DNA of 64,000 nt from assembly GCA_039812765.1 (NCBI GenBank), contig JBDIBF010000005.1:1-64000 (forward strand), read 5' to 3'. Positions 8,622 through 17,390 of this stretch are shown here, piece by piece. Under the pieces are notes generated by a model. That model ran no database searches and was not told where the DNA came from. It saw only the letters and a program-made list of their open reading frames with translations. Position 1 is the stretch's first letter. Each line of letters starts with the position of its first letter. Origin of the DNA: JADJVL01 sp039812765. Its GTDB lineage: Bacteria > Acidobacteriota > Holophagae > Holophagales > Holophagaceae. Both the position numbers and the translations under genes were made by a program.

Positions 8622-9332
8622 ATGGCCTTCCTGACGCCCTCCGCCGCCTCCACCCTCGCCTTCGAGGCCATCCTCGCGGCGGTCGCCGGGGCCTTCCTCG
8701 TGGGGCACGTGGCCGCAGACCGCGCCCTGGGCCGCAGCCCGGCGGAAGCCGTGCGCCGCCTGGGCCTGGTGGCGGCGGGCCTGCTGGCCTTCGTGGGCCT
8801 CGCGGCCTTCGCCAGCCTGGGACTGGAGGCGGGCCCCGCGCCGCGCCTCATGGCCTGGTTCCTGGCCTCCAACCTGGTCGCCGCCGCGGCGGCCCTCTCG
8901 CCCCTGGGGCGCACCTATGCCCGGGGCCTCCCCCTGGGCGCCCTGGTGGCCTTCCAGGCCTTCCGCCTGCCGCTCGAGCTGGTGCTCCACGCCTGGGTCC
9001 AGCAAGGCTCCATCCCCGCCACCATGACCTGGAACGGCCTCAACCTCGACATCCTCAGCGGCGCGATGGCCCTGGGCCTCGCCCCCTGGTGCGCCCGCTG
9101 GCGCGGCGCCGCGTGGATCTTCAACGTGGCCGGCCTCGGCCTCCTCTTCAACGTCGCGCGGGTGGCGGTGCTGTCCTCGCCCCTGCCCTTCGCCTGGGGC
9201 GTGCAGCCTCCGCTGCAGCTGGCCTTCCACCTGCCCTATGCCCTCATCGTCCCGATCTGCGTGGGAGGCGCCCTCTTCGGCCACCTGGTGCTCACCCGGG
9301 CGCTGCTGGAGGGCGGGCGGCGGAGCGCCTGA
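8622..9332 (+). CDS. Integral membrane protein of unknown function
   Basis: A 236-residue protein with about seven hydrophobic helices and few charged residues. It starts at ATG 8622 after a short spacer from the MFS gene, so it may share its transcript. Several polar residues sit within helices (the FRLPLELVLHAWVQQGS and GLNLDILSGAMAL segments), which might line a pocket. I recognise no named family with confidence; it resembles uncharacterised seven-helix proteins of acidobacteria. It converges on the GGDEF protein gene with 10 bp between stop codons. Confidence 0.65.
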   Translation: MAFLTPSAASTLAFEAILAAVAGAFLVGHVAADRALGRSPAEAVRRLGLVAAGLLAFVGLAAFASLGLEAGPAPRLMAWFLASNLVAAAAALSPLGRTYARGLPLGALVAFQAFRLPLELVLHAWVQQGSIPATMTWNGLNLDILSGAMALGLAPWCARWRGAAWIFNVAGLGLLFNVARVAVLSSPLPFAWGVQPPLQLAFHLPYALIVPICVGGALFGHLVLTRALLEGGRRSA

Positions 9333-9342
9333 CGGCGCCGGC

Positions 9343-12300
9343 TCAGGAGGTCCAGCAGACGCGGTCCCGGGGCAGAGAGCTGCGCAGTTCGAGGCGTCCA
9401 TCCGCAGCCAGGTCGGGCAGGTCCACCACCCGGAACCCGTCCAGGCCCGCCGCCTGCGCGGGGAGGGCGAAGGCACCCACCCAGGCGTCCCGGCCGCTCT
9501 TCTTCGCGGCATAAAGGCACAGGTCCGCCGCCTCGAGGGTCTCCTCCCAGCGGAAGGCCGCCGGTTCGCCGGGATTCAGGGGGTACACCGCGAACCCGAC
9601 GGAGCAGGTGAGGCGGATGACGCTGCCGTCCGGCAGCTCGAAGGGGTGGTTGTGGAAGCCGTTCTGGATCTTGCGGGCGACGGCCGCCACCGATTCCCGG
9701 TCCACCCGGCGAGCCAGCACCAGGAACTCCTCGCCTCCCCAGCGCGCGACCGCGTCCGTCTCCCGGCAGGCGTTCCGGAGGATCTCGGCGGCCTGGCGCA
9801 GCACCGCGTCGCCGCAGGCGTGGCCATGGTTGTCGTTCACGGCCTTGAAGTGGTCCAGGTCCACCATGAGGAAGCCCAGGTCCTCGCCCCGCGGCGCCTC
9901 GTGGCGGGCCTGGGCTGTCCGGTAGGCCCGCTGGACCCTCGCCTCCTCCTCGGGCAGGTGCAGGTTCAGATAGCGCCGGTTCCGCAGGCCCGTGAGGGCG
10001 TCCACCATGCTGGCCTCCTCCAGGGCCTGGTTCGCGGCGGAGAGGTCCCGGGTGCGGAGTTCCACCAGGTGCTCCAGTTCCAGGGTCCTCCGGTGGAGGA
10101 GACCGGTGCGCCAGTGGACCAGCAGGAGCAGGACCGCCCCCAGGGCGAGCAGGGAGAGGGCCGCGAACCACCAGCTCTGCCACCAGGGGCGCAGGATCAG
10201 CAGCGGCTGGGTGGCCTCGGGTCCGGGCTGGCCGTCGGCGTCGAGGAAGCGGGCGGCGAAGGTGTAGCTGCCCGGGGGGAGCGTCGTGTAGCGGACTTCC
10301 CGGCTCTGCACGTCCCGCCAGGCGTCCTCGAAGCCCACCAGCCGGACCTGGGGCCGGAGGTGGGTTTCGTCCAGGAAGCTGAGGCACTCGAAGGCGAAGT
10401 CCACGGAGCGGTAGCGGTAGGCGATCCGGAGCGGCGCCTCTGAGCGGTCCCAGAGGCGCCCGCTGCCGTCCTTGACCAGGGTGAGGCGGGCCTTCGGGGA
10501 GGGCAGCGGCCCACGGTAGATGCGGTGGTCCAGGTGGGCGATGCCGCTGCTGGTGCCGGCCCACACGTCTCCCTCCGCGTCCCCGTCCTGGTCCAGCCAG
10601 AGGGACTGCCCCACGCAGTCCTCGCCGGGGAGGCCGCGGCTCCGGGTGAACTGCTCGAAGCGCCCGTCCTTCCACCGCTTCACGCCCTCGGTGGTGCCGA
10701 ACCAGAGCGTGCCGTCCCGGGCCGATTCCATGCTGAGGATGTCGTCGTCGAAGAGGACCTCGGGCTTGTCCAGGTGCTGCACCACCCGCCAGCCCTCCCT
10801 CCCGTGCTCGAGGCGGCTGAGGCCGCGGGCGGACCAGTAGCCGACCCAGACCTGCCCCGCCGGCGTGCGGGCCAGGGTATAGACGTGGCGTTCCTTCAGG
10901 CCCTCCTTCAGCCCCAGGCGGATCCAGTCCCGGCCCTCCAGGACCGCGAGGCCCTGGTTCGAGGCGACCCAGACCCGGCCTTCCGGTTCGACGACGATGC
11001 GCGTGATGGTCTCGTCCTCGGGCCCCTCGGGAAGCCGCACGCGTTCGCTGGACCACCCGTTGCCCCGCCGGACGAGCCGGTGCAGGCCCCGGAGGCCCGT
11101 GCCGACCCACAGGCCGCCGGTGGGATCCGGGGCCAGGGCCGTGACGTTGCTCGTGCCGATGCCGGGCACCGGGACGGACTCGAAGGCCCGGGCGCCGGGC
11201 GCGAGGCGGAGGAGGTCCATGGGCCGGTTCGGCGGCGGCATGCCCCCGGCCCAGAGGCTCCCCCGGCTGTCCATGGCGAGGGCATAGAAACCCCGCTCCT
11301 GGGTCTCGGGTCGGGATTGGAAGCGTGTGCCGTCGAAGGAGGCCAGGCCACGCATGGTGCCGGCCCACAGGAGGCCCGCGCGGTCGCGGTGGAGGCACCA
11401 GGCGGCGTCGGCGGGGAGGCCCTGCTTGCGGGTGAAGCCCTGCCAGACGAAGCCGCCCTGGAGGCGGTGCACGCCCTCGGCGCCGACCCAGAGGGAGCCC
11501 TCACGGTCCACGAAGATGGCGTTGGACCAGGGCGTCGGCAGGCCCTCCGCCTCCCCCAGGAGGAAGCGTCGCTCGCCGTCGAAGAGGGCGAGCCCGTTGT
11601 CGGTGTGGACCCACACGCGCCGCTCCTGGTCCAGGCAGAGGCTCGGGCTGGTGGTGGGCTTTCCGGGCAGGAAGGCGGTCATCTCCAGGGGGGCCGCGCC
11701 CCAGGAGGGGAGGCGCAGCAGGTGGTTGGCGCCCCGGACCCAGACGTGGCCCCACTTGTCCTTCACGATCCCGTCGTAGCGGTCCCCGTTCAGGGGCTGG
11801 GGCAGGTCCTGGCGCTCCCACGCGACGCCCGCGCCGTGGGGTCGGCCCCGGAGCAGGTGGTAGTCGGGCTTGCGGCCGTCGCCGGGGATGCCCTCCCGCT
11901 GGGCGGCCAGGATCTCTCCGGTGGCCGGGTCCACCCAGAGGGCCGTGATGGCTCCGGGGGGGACGTTGGGGACCCGCTCGAAGGTGTCCCCGAGGTCCGT
12001 GGAACGCGAGAGCCCGGAGAAGCTGGCCATGAGGATGGCCCCGTCCCGGGCCTCCGCGAGCTTCGGCCGGTCCTGGAACCGCACCCCGGGCCCCGGGCGG
12101 GCCGGCTGGAAGCGGCGGCCGTCGAAGCGGAAGATCCCGCCGGTGGTGATCACCACGATGGCGCCGTTGGAGAAGCAGCGGATGTCGTTCACCACCGCGT
12201 CGGCGATGCCCTCGTTCTGGGCGAAGCGGAGGAAGCGCTGGCCGTCATAGCGGAAGGCGCCGCCCTCGGTCCCCACCCAGATGTACCCGGTGGCATCCTG

Positions 12301-12480
12301 GGTGATGCAGCTCGTCGCCAGGTTCGTCAGCCCCTGGTCGGGCCCGTAGCTCCGGAAGCGGTAGGTCCCCTGGGCTGGCAGGATCGAGGCCGCCGCGGCC
12401 AGGAGGAGGCCGAGCAGCCGGCGCCCGGCCCCGCCTCGGAGGAGGCCGGTCAGCGCGCGGAGGGCCGGGATGGATCGCAT
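9343..12480 (-). CDS. Two-component-regulator propeller / GGDEF diguanylate cyclase sensor
   Basis: The 1045-residue protein starts with a signal peptide ending near LPAQG, followed by about 650 residues of 'reg_prop' beta-propeller repeats (GYIWVGTEGGAFRYDG, GSLWVGAEGVHRL, GGLWVGTGLRGLHRL and more). Then come a Y_Y_Y domain (YTTLPPGSYTFAARFLDADG), one transmembrane helix near residues 771-793, a short coiled coil and a C-terminal GGDEF domain whose active motif is GGEEF near residue 910. The family senses periplasmic ligands through the propeller and makes c-di-GMP in the cytoplasm. The intact GGEEF motif suggests an active cyclase. A standalone gene with its own promoter between it and the SDR gene is likely. 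Confidence 0.92.
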   Translation of the reverse strand: MRSIPALRALTGLLRGGAGRRLLGLLLAAAASILPAQGTYRFRSYGPDQGLTNLATSCITQDATGYIWVGTEGGAFRYDGQRFLRFAQNEGIADAVVNDIRCFSNGAIVVITTGGIFRFDGRRFQPARPGPGVRFQDRPKLAEARDGAILMASFSGLSRSTDLGDTFERVPNVPPGAITALWVDPATGEILAAQREGIPGDGRKPDYHLLRGRPHGAGVAWERQDLPQPLNGDRYDGIVKDKWGHVWVRGANHLLRLPSWGAAPLEMTAFLPGKPTTSPSLCLDQERRVWVHTDNGLALFDGERRFLLGEAEGLPTPWSNAIFVDREGSLWVGAEGVHRLQGGFVWQGFTRKQGLPADAAWCLHRDRAGLLWAGTMRGLASFDGTRFQSRPETQERGFYALAMDSRGSLWAGGMPPPNRPMDLLRLAPGARAFESVPVPGIGTSNVTALAPDPTGGLWVGTGLRGLHRLVRRGNGWSSERVRLPEGPEDETITRIVVEPEGRVWVASNQGLAVLEGRDWIRLGLKEGLKERHVYTLARTPAGQVWVGYWSARGLSRLEHGREGWRVVQHLDKPEVLFDDDILSMESARDGTLWFGTTEGVKRWKDGRFEQFTRSRGLPGEDCVGQSLWLDQDGDAEGDVWAGTSSGIAHLDHRIYRGPLPSPKARLTLVKDGSGRLWDRSEAPLRIAYRYRSVDFAFECLSFLDETHLRPQVRLVGFEDAWRDVQSREVRYTTLPPGSYTFAARFLDADGQPGPEATQPLLILRPWWQSWWFAALSLLALGAVLLLLVHWRTGLLHRRTLELEHLVELRTRDLSAANQALEEASMVDALTGLRNRRYLNLHLPEEEARVQRAYRTAQARHEAPRGEDLGFLMVDLDHFKAVNDNHGHACGDAVLRQAAEILRNACRETDAVARWGGEEFLVLARRVDRESVAAVARKIQNGFHNHPFELPDGSVIRLTCSVGFAVYPLNPGEPAAFRWEETLEAADLCLYAAKKSGRDAWVGAFALPAQAAGLDGFRVVDLPDLAADGRLELRSSLPRDRVCWTS

Positions 12481-12541
12481 CGGGGATGCCTAGGTATATC
12501 CGTGGGCCGCCGCCTTGGAAAGCGCCTTCGCCCCTTCCCCG

Positions 12542-13345
12542 TCAATCCCGGCGGAACACCTTTCCCCCGTGGTGGCTCGCCTGGTCTCTCGGCTTGACGA
12601 TGAGCTCATCGATGTTCACGCGGTTCGGGAGCTGCACGGCCCACCGCACGCACTCGGCGATGTCGCCGGCCTCCAGGGGCGTCATCCCGCGGTACACCGC
12701 GTCCGCCCTGGCGTCGGCGTCCGCCTGGCCGGCGAACCTCACGTTGGAGAACTCCGTGCGCACCATGCCGGGATCCACCGAGGTCACGCGGATGGGCTCG
12801 CCGCACAGCTCGAGGCGCAGGGCGTGGGCGAGGGCCTTCACGCCGTGCTTGGAGGCGCAGTAGACGCCGCCGCCCTCATAGGCGACGTGGCCCGCGGTGC
12901 TGCCGATGAAGACCACGTGGCCCCAGCCCGCGGCCCGCACGTGGGGCAGCGCGAACCGGATCGTCTTCACCACGCCCTCGACGTTGGTGCGCAGCATCGC
13001 CTCGAGGTCGGCGTCGGGGATCTCCCAGACCTTGTCCAGGCCGCGGGCGAGGCCGGCGTTGGCCACGATCACATGAAGCGCGCCCAGGGCCGAGGCCGCG
13101 CCGTCCACGAAGGCCCGAACCGAGACCGTGTCCCGGGTGTCCACCGCGGCGGCCCAGGTCCGCACGCCGTGGTCGGCGGCGAGCTCCGAAGCCAGGGCCT
13201 GGACGCGGTCCAGGCGGCGGGCACCCAGGGCGAGGTGGAAGCCCTCCTTCGCCAAGGCACGGGCGATGGCCTCCCCGAGGCCGCTGGAGGCGCCGGTGAC
13301 CAGGGCGACAGGGTGGGCGGGACGGGAGGTTGCCGGGGGGTTCAT
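12542..13345 (-). CDS. Short-chain dehydrogenase/reductase (SDR)
   Basis: I chose the ATG at 13345, giving 267 residues that begin MNPPATSRP directly before the Rossmann fold. The upstream ATG at 13465 would add a low-complexity tail and run across the intergenic region. The cofactor motif is TGASSGLGEAIA, the NAG-type strand is VIVANAGLARG and the catalytic motif is Y-C-A-S-K with Ser in FIGSTAGHVAYEG. It therefore should be an NAD(P)-dependent oxidoreductase of the classical SDR class, close to the YdfG/serine-3-dehydrogenase group (MVRTEFSNVRF segment). The physiological substrate is unknown. Confidence 0.88.
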   Translation of the reverse strand: MNPPATSRPAHPVALVTGASSGLGEAIARALAKEGFHLALGARRLDRVQALASELAADHGVRTWAAAVDTRDTVSVRAFVDGAASALGALHVIVANAGLARGLDKVWEIPDADLEAMLRTNVEGVVKTIRFALPHVRAAGWGHVVFIGSTAGHVAYEGGGVYCASKHGVKALAHALRLELCGEPIRVTSVDPGMVRTEFSNVRFAGQADADARADAVYRGMTPLEAGDIAECVRWAVQLPNRVNIDELIVKPRDQASHHGGKVFRRD

Positions 13346-13449
13346 GTCTGCTCTTGAAAGGGGCCGCAGGGGGGGGGGCAGAATCGGTGCCATCCCCTCA
13401 ACCAATGGCGAAAGGATACTGTCCTTTCGCCCCTGCCTCCGGAGGCCCC

Positions 13450-13713
13450 ATGCGCCCCGCCTCAACTTCCGCCCTCGCCCGGACCCTCGTGGCCCTGGCC
13501 AGGCCTGCCGCCCTGCTCGCCGCGCTCACGATCGCGGTCCCCGCCCAGGCCGCCCCGGCGGGGAACGGATGCGGATGCTCCACCGGCGAATATGGCGTCA
13601 CCTGCTGCAACCCGGGCGAGAAAGCAGGCGGCACCTGCACCATTTATCTCTATGACGATGAAGGCCGCTGCTACGGCCAGTTCGAGGTCGATGCCGACCT
13701 TGACCTCTGCTGA
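13450..13713 (+). CDS. Small secreted cysteine-rich protein
   Basis: ATG 13450 is preceded by GGAGG at an ideal distance and gives 87 residues. Residues 1-34 form a signal peptide ending AVPAQA-A. The mature part of about 53 residues has seven Cys (CGC, CC, C, C and a C-terminal C), many Gly and several acidic residues. It resembles a compact disulphide-bonded or metal-binding peptide. I recognise no family. The next secreted protein gene starts 15 bp downstream, so the two may be functionally coupled. Confidence 0.7.
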   Translation: MRPASTSALARTLVALARPAALLAALTIAVPAQAAPAGNGCGCSTGEYGVTCCNPGEKAGGTCTIYLYDDEGRCYGQFEVDADLDLC

Positions 13714-13728
13714 CGGATCGGACGAACC

Positions 13729-14925
13729 ATGGCGCTGTGGATTCAGGTTCCAGGCCTTCTCTTCGCAGTCCTCTGCTTTGGACCTGCCCAGGACCCTGGC
13801 GCCCCGGCCCTTCCGTCCGGAGGCACAGAACCCGGGCCGCAAGGTCTCGTGAAGCCGGCCCTCCAGCCGCGGATGCCGGGCGTCCCGGTCCTCGCGGATG
13901 GGCTTAGGACGGCCAAGCAGTCCGGCATCCAGGTCTGGGACGAAGGCAAGCTCTACACCCTCCCCGAGTACAAAGCAGCGCGGGTCGTCTGCACCGCGCT
14001 CGGTCGGGGCAAGGTCGCGAGGACCGAGTTCCGGCTGCCCGAGGGCCACCGATTCGCGACCATCACCAAAGGCGTGGCCTACACCTGGGTCAAGACCAAG
14101 GATGGGGTGGAGTTCTTCGAGGGTTTCCGTTTCCAGGACTGGACGCGCATCGGCCGCATCCCGGACGCCTCCCTCATGATCACCGACTTCAGGCCGCTTC
14201 CTGAGGGCCGGATCCTCGTCGTGCGGGTGGCGGTTCCCTTCACGACCGCCGAGAAGGCCTCCTTCTTCGGGATCTTCAAGAAGGATGCGTCAGGCACCTT
14301 CAGGCTCGAGGATTGCGCCCAGGATGGACTGCCGCTGTTCGATGGGCGGTTGCGGACGCAGTATCCGAAAGGTCCGCCCGCGCGGTGGGTCGCCCAGGAT
14401 TCCCAGCCGGTGTACGTCGACTGCGCAGCCCTGAAACTGGTGGATGTGGACGGGATTCCGCTCGCCGTGTTGCCCCGGTCGGGGTGGGTGGTGAGCTTCG
14501 ATCCGGAAACTGGCCGCGCGAAGGGTGGTGTGCAACTCTACCCCTCCGCAACCGCGCCTGAGCACCGGAACAAGGCGAAGGAAGTCGCAATCCTCGGTTG
14601 GCGCCCGACCAAGGACGGCAACCTGTTGCTCGCCGCGAGGACGGAGGATGCCGTCCTCAATTCTCGGGACATCTTCCAGGACACTTCCAAGCTCGCCGGT
14701 CTGGATCCGGATGGCTATGCCAAGGCCATGGACCGCTACTTCGAGTCGTCCCTGGAGGCCTTCCCGGAGCTTCGATGGCTCGAATTCGATCCCGTGTCGA
14801 GGCACTTTCGGACCATCCCCACGCCCCGCAGCCAACCCGAAAAGATTCGGTCCGGAGGCGCGCTCCGCGGATTCCAGTTCTGGATGGACGCTCGAGGGGA
14901 GTGCACGTCGTCCGGGGATCTGTAG
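13729..14925 (+). CDS. Secreted hypothetical protein, 398 aa
   Basis: The ATG at 13729 gives a signal peptide (MALWIQVPGLLFAVLCFGPA) and a mature protein rich in beta strands, with recurrent short W/D-x-G-x-L strands such as LGWRPTKDGNLLLAAR, which suggests a propeller-like fold. It is closely spaced behind the Cys-rich small protein. AT-richer codons (for example AAA, TCC, GGT) are more frequent here than in its neighbours. No catalytic motif or named domain is visible; an exported ligand-binding or accessory protein is a guess. It ends 22 bp before the convergent aminotransferase stop. Confidence 0.65.
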   Translation: MALWIQVPGLLFAVLCFGPAQDPGAPALPSGGTEPGPQGLVKPALQPRMPGVPVLADGLRTAKQSGIQVWDEGKLYTLPEYKAARVVCTALGRGKVARTEFRLPEGHRFATITKGVAYTWVKTKDGVEFFEGFRFQDWTRIGRIPDASLMITDFRPLPEGRILVVRVAVPFTTAEKASFFGIFKKDASGTFRLEDCAQDGLPLFDGRLRTQYPKGPPARWVAQDSQPVYVDCAALKLVDVDGIPLAVLPRSGWVVSFDPETGRAKGGVQLYPSATAPEHRNKAKEVAILGWRPTKDGNLLLAARTEDAVLNSRDIFQDTSKLAGLDPDGYAKAMDRYFESSLEAFPELRWLEFDPVSRHFRTIPTPRSQPEKIRSGGALRGFQFWMDARGECTSSGDL

Positions 14926-14947
14926 CCAGGATCCAGGCCGGGAAGAC

Positions 14948-16147
14948 CTATTCCGCCCGCACCGACGCGTAGGCCTCCACCGCCTCGGCGAGGCAGGCCA
15001 TGGCCCGCTGGATGCGCGGGACCTCCAGCACGTAGGCCAGGCGGACCTGCCGCGCGCCCCGGCCCTCCGTCGCGTAGAAGCCCGGGCCGGCGGCGAGCAT
15101 CACGGTCTCGCCGTCCTTCTCGAAGTCCGTGAGCAGCCAGCGGGTGAAGGACTCCGCGTCGCCCACGGGCAGCTCGGCCATGAGGTAGAAGGCTCCCGCG
15201 GGCTTGAGGCACGTGACGCCGGGGATGGACGTCAGGCCCTCGAAGGCCGCGTCCCGGCGGCGGCGGTACTCCTCCCGCACGGGCGCGAAGAAGTCCGGGC
15301 CCAGGTTCGCCGCGGCCAGCGCGCCCCGCTGCTCCACCACCGGCGGGCAGAGGCGGCCCTGGGCCATGCGGATGGCGGCGGCGACCACGTCGCGGTCCCG
15401 GGAGACGAGGCAGCCGATGCGCGCGCCGCAGGCGCTGTAGCGCTTGGAGACGCTGTCCACCAGGATGGCGCGGCGCTCCAGGGCGGGGATGGAGAGCACC
15501 GAGGTGTGCTCGCCCTCGTAGACGAACTCGCGATAGACCTCGTCGCCGATGACGAAGAGGCCCAGCTCCTCGGCGATGCGGCCCACCGCCTCCAACTCCT
15601 CCCGGCGCAGCACGGTGCCGGTGGGATTGTTCGGGGAGCAGACCAGGATGGCCTTCGTCCTGGGCGTCACCGCCGCGCGAATCACGTCCTCGGCGGGGAG
15701 GTGAAACCCGTCGGCGGCCTCGACGGAGAGGGCCTTCAGGCTGACACCGCTCATGCGGGCGAAGGCCAGGTAGTTGGTGTAGAAGGGCTCGAAGCAGAGG
15801 ATCTCGTCCCCGGGGCCGGCGGCGATCTGCATCGCGAACAGCAACGCCTCGCTGCCGCCGACGGTCACCACGATGTCCGCGGCCTCCACGGCGATGCCAG
15901 CTCGGCGGTAGTAGCCCGCGAAGGCCTCCCGCAGCGCCGGCTCGCCCTCGGAGCGGCCGTAGGCGAGCACGGGGGCGTCATAGCCGCGCAGCGCTTCCAG
16001 GAACTCCGGCGGCGTGGCCACGTCAGGCTGGCCGATGTTGAGGCCGTGGATGCGCAGGCCGCGCGCCCGGGCGGCGTCCGCCAGGGGCGCCAGCTTGCGG
16101 ATGGGGGAGTCGGGAAAGCCGAGGGCTCGGTCCGAGATGCGCGGCAC
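14948..16147 (-). CDS. PLP-dependent class I/II aminotransferase
   Basis: The GTG at 16147 follows GGAGGCCAAC and gives 399 residues, the usual size of the AspC-like fold-type I family. Motifs seen are NIGQPDVATPPEF near residue 37, the cofactor strand SPNNPTGTVL at 171-180, DEVYREFVY near 202 and the Schiff-base lysine in DSVSKRYSACGARIG (Lys235). It is cytoplasmic and transfers amino groups between an amino acid and 2-oxoglutarate or pyruvate; exact substrate is not set by sequence. It lies 20 bp downstream of alanine dehydrogenase on the same strand, which suggests a joint role in alanine or branched amino-acid nitrogen flow. Confidence 0.88.
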   Translation of the reverse strand: MPRISDRALGFPDSPIRKLAPLADAARARGLRIHGLNIGQPDVATPPEFLEALRGYDAPVLAYGRSEGEPALREAFAGYYRRAGIAVEAADIVVTVGGSEALLFAMQIAAGPGDEILCFEPFYTNYLAFARMSGVSLKALSVEAADGFHLPAEDVIRAAVTPRTKAILVCSPNNPTGTVLRREELEAVGRIAEELGLFVIGDEVYREFVYEGEHTSVLSIPALERRAILVDSVSKRYSACGARIGCLVSRDRDVVAAAIRMAQGRLCPPVVEQRGALAAANLGPDFFAPVREEYRRRRDAAFEGLTSIPGVTCLKPAGAFYLMAELPVGDAESFTRWLLTDFEKDGETVMLAAGPGFYATEGRGARQVRLAYVLEVPRIQRAMACLAEAVEAYASVRAE

Positions 16148-16167
16148 GTTGGCCTCCAGGACGGGGT

Positions 16168-17280
16168 CTACAACAGGGTACGGGGGTCCGTGAAGTCCAG
16201 CTTCTGGTCCCGGGCCACGGGCTCGCAGGTCATCTTCCCCTCGTGGGTGTTGAGGCCCAGGAGGAAGCCCGGATCCGCGGCCAGCGCCTTCCGCCAGCCC
16301 TGGTTCGCCAGCTTGAGGGCGTAGGGCAGCGTGGCGTTGGTGAGCGCGATGGTGGACGTGCGCGGCACGGCGCCCGGCATGTTGGCCACGCCGTAGTGCA
16401 GCACGCCGTCCACGAAGTAGACGGGATCGGCGTGGGTGGTGGCGTGGGTGGTCTCCACGCAGCCGCCCTGGTCCACCGCCACGTCCACGATCACCGAGCC
16501 CTGGCGCATGAGCTTCAGCATGGGCTTCGTGATGAGCTTGGGGGCCGCGGCCCCGGGCACCAGCACGGCGCCGATGACGAGGTCGGCGGTGGGCAGCACC
16601 TCCTCCACGTGGGCCTCGCTGCTCCAGAGCGTCTCGATCTTGGAGCCGAAGATGTCGTCGAGGTAGCGCAGGGTCTGGAGGCTGCGGTCCAGCACCGTGA
16701 CCCGGGCGCCCATGCCCGCGGCCATCTTGATGGCGTTGATGCCGACCACGCCGCCGCCGAGCACGATGACGTGGGCCGGGGGCACGCCGGGGACGCCGCC
16801 CAGCAGCATGCCGCGCCCGCCGTTGGTCTTCTGGAGGTAGAAGGCGCCGATCTGCACCGCCATGCGCCCCGCCACCTCGGACATCGGCGTGAGCAGGGGC
16901 AGCTTGCCGGACGCGTCGGTGATGGTCTCGTAGGCGATGGTGGTGGCGCCGGACGCCAGCAGGCCCCGGGTCTGCTCCGGGTCCGGGGCGAGGTGCAGGT
17001 AGGTGAAGAGGATCTGCCCCTTGCGCAGCATGGCGATCTCGCCCTTCTGGGGCTCCTTCACCTTGATGACCATCTCCGCGCCGTCGAAGACCTCCTTGGC
17101 GGTGCCCAGCATCGTGGCGCCGGCGGCCACGTACTCGGCGTCCGTGAAGCCGCTGCCCAGGCCCGCGCCCGCCTCCACGATGACCTTGTGGCCCGCCCCG
17201 ACGATCGCCTTCGCGCCGGCAGGCGTCAGTCCCACGCGGTTCTCGTTGTTCTTGATCTCTTTGGGGCAGCCGACGATCAC
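16168..17280 (-). CDS. ald: Alanine dehydrogenase
   Basis: The GTG at 17280 has GGAGG upstream and gives 370 residues, the family's normal length. It catalyses NAD-dependent interconversion of L-alanine with pyruvate and ammonium. The family's substrate-binding and catalytic residues are present at the expected positions: Arg15 in NENRVGLTP, Lys75 in IKVKEP, His96 in YLHLAPD and Asp269 in VDVAVDQGG. The dinucleotide motif VLGGGVVGINA starts near residue 172. It is the first gene of a leftward pair with the aminotransferase and is divergent from the acyl-CoA dehydrogenase, with 110 bp between the starts. Confidence 0.96.
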   Translation of the reverse strand: MIVGCPKEIKNNENRVGLTPAGAKAIVGAGHKVIVEAGAGLGSGFTDAEYVAAGATMLGTAKEVFDGAEMVIKVKEPQKGEIAMLRKGQILFTYLHLAPDPEQTRGLLASGATTIAYETITDASGKLPLLTPMSEVAGRMAVQIGAFYLQKTNGGRGMLLGGVPGVPPAHVIVLGGGVVGINAIKMAAGMGARVTVLDRSLQTLRYLDDIFGSKIETLWSSEAHVEEVLPTADLVIGAVLVPGAAAPKLITKPMLKLMRQGSVIVDVAVDQGGCVETTHATTHADPVYFVDGVLHYGVANMPGAVPRTSTIALTNATLPYALKLANQGWRKALAADPGFLLGLNTHEGKMTCEPVARDQKLDFTDPRTLL

Positions 17281-17390
17281 GGGGCCTCCTTCCAGACGGA
17301 CATCACAGGTTACCCCAGGTCAAGGAATTCCCCCCGTGGCAAGGATCACCGGCACCGATAGACTCGAAGTTCCGCGCCTTTGGAGGCCCC

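Noticed and set aside
10525..12597. A 690-codon plus-strand open frame
   Set aside because: Antisense to the propeller/GGDEF gene; the sense frame has repeated propeller motifs and GGEEF, so the plus frame is a shadow.
13330..13449. An upstream start for the Cys-rich small protein
   Set aside because: ATG 13450 has a perfect GGAGG and begins the signal peptide; the extra 40 codons are low complexity and overlap the SDR leader.
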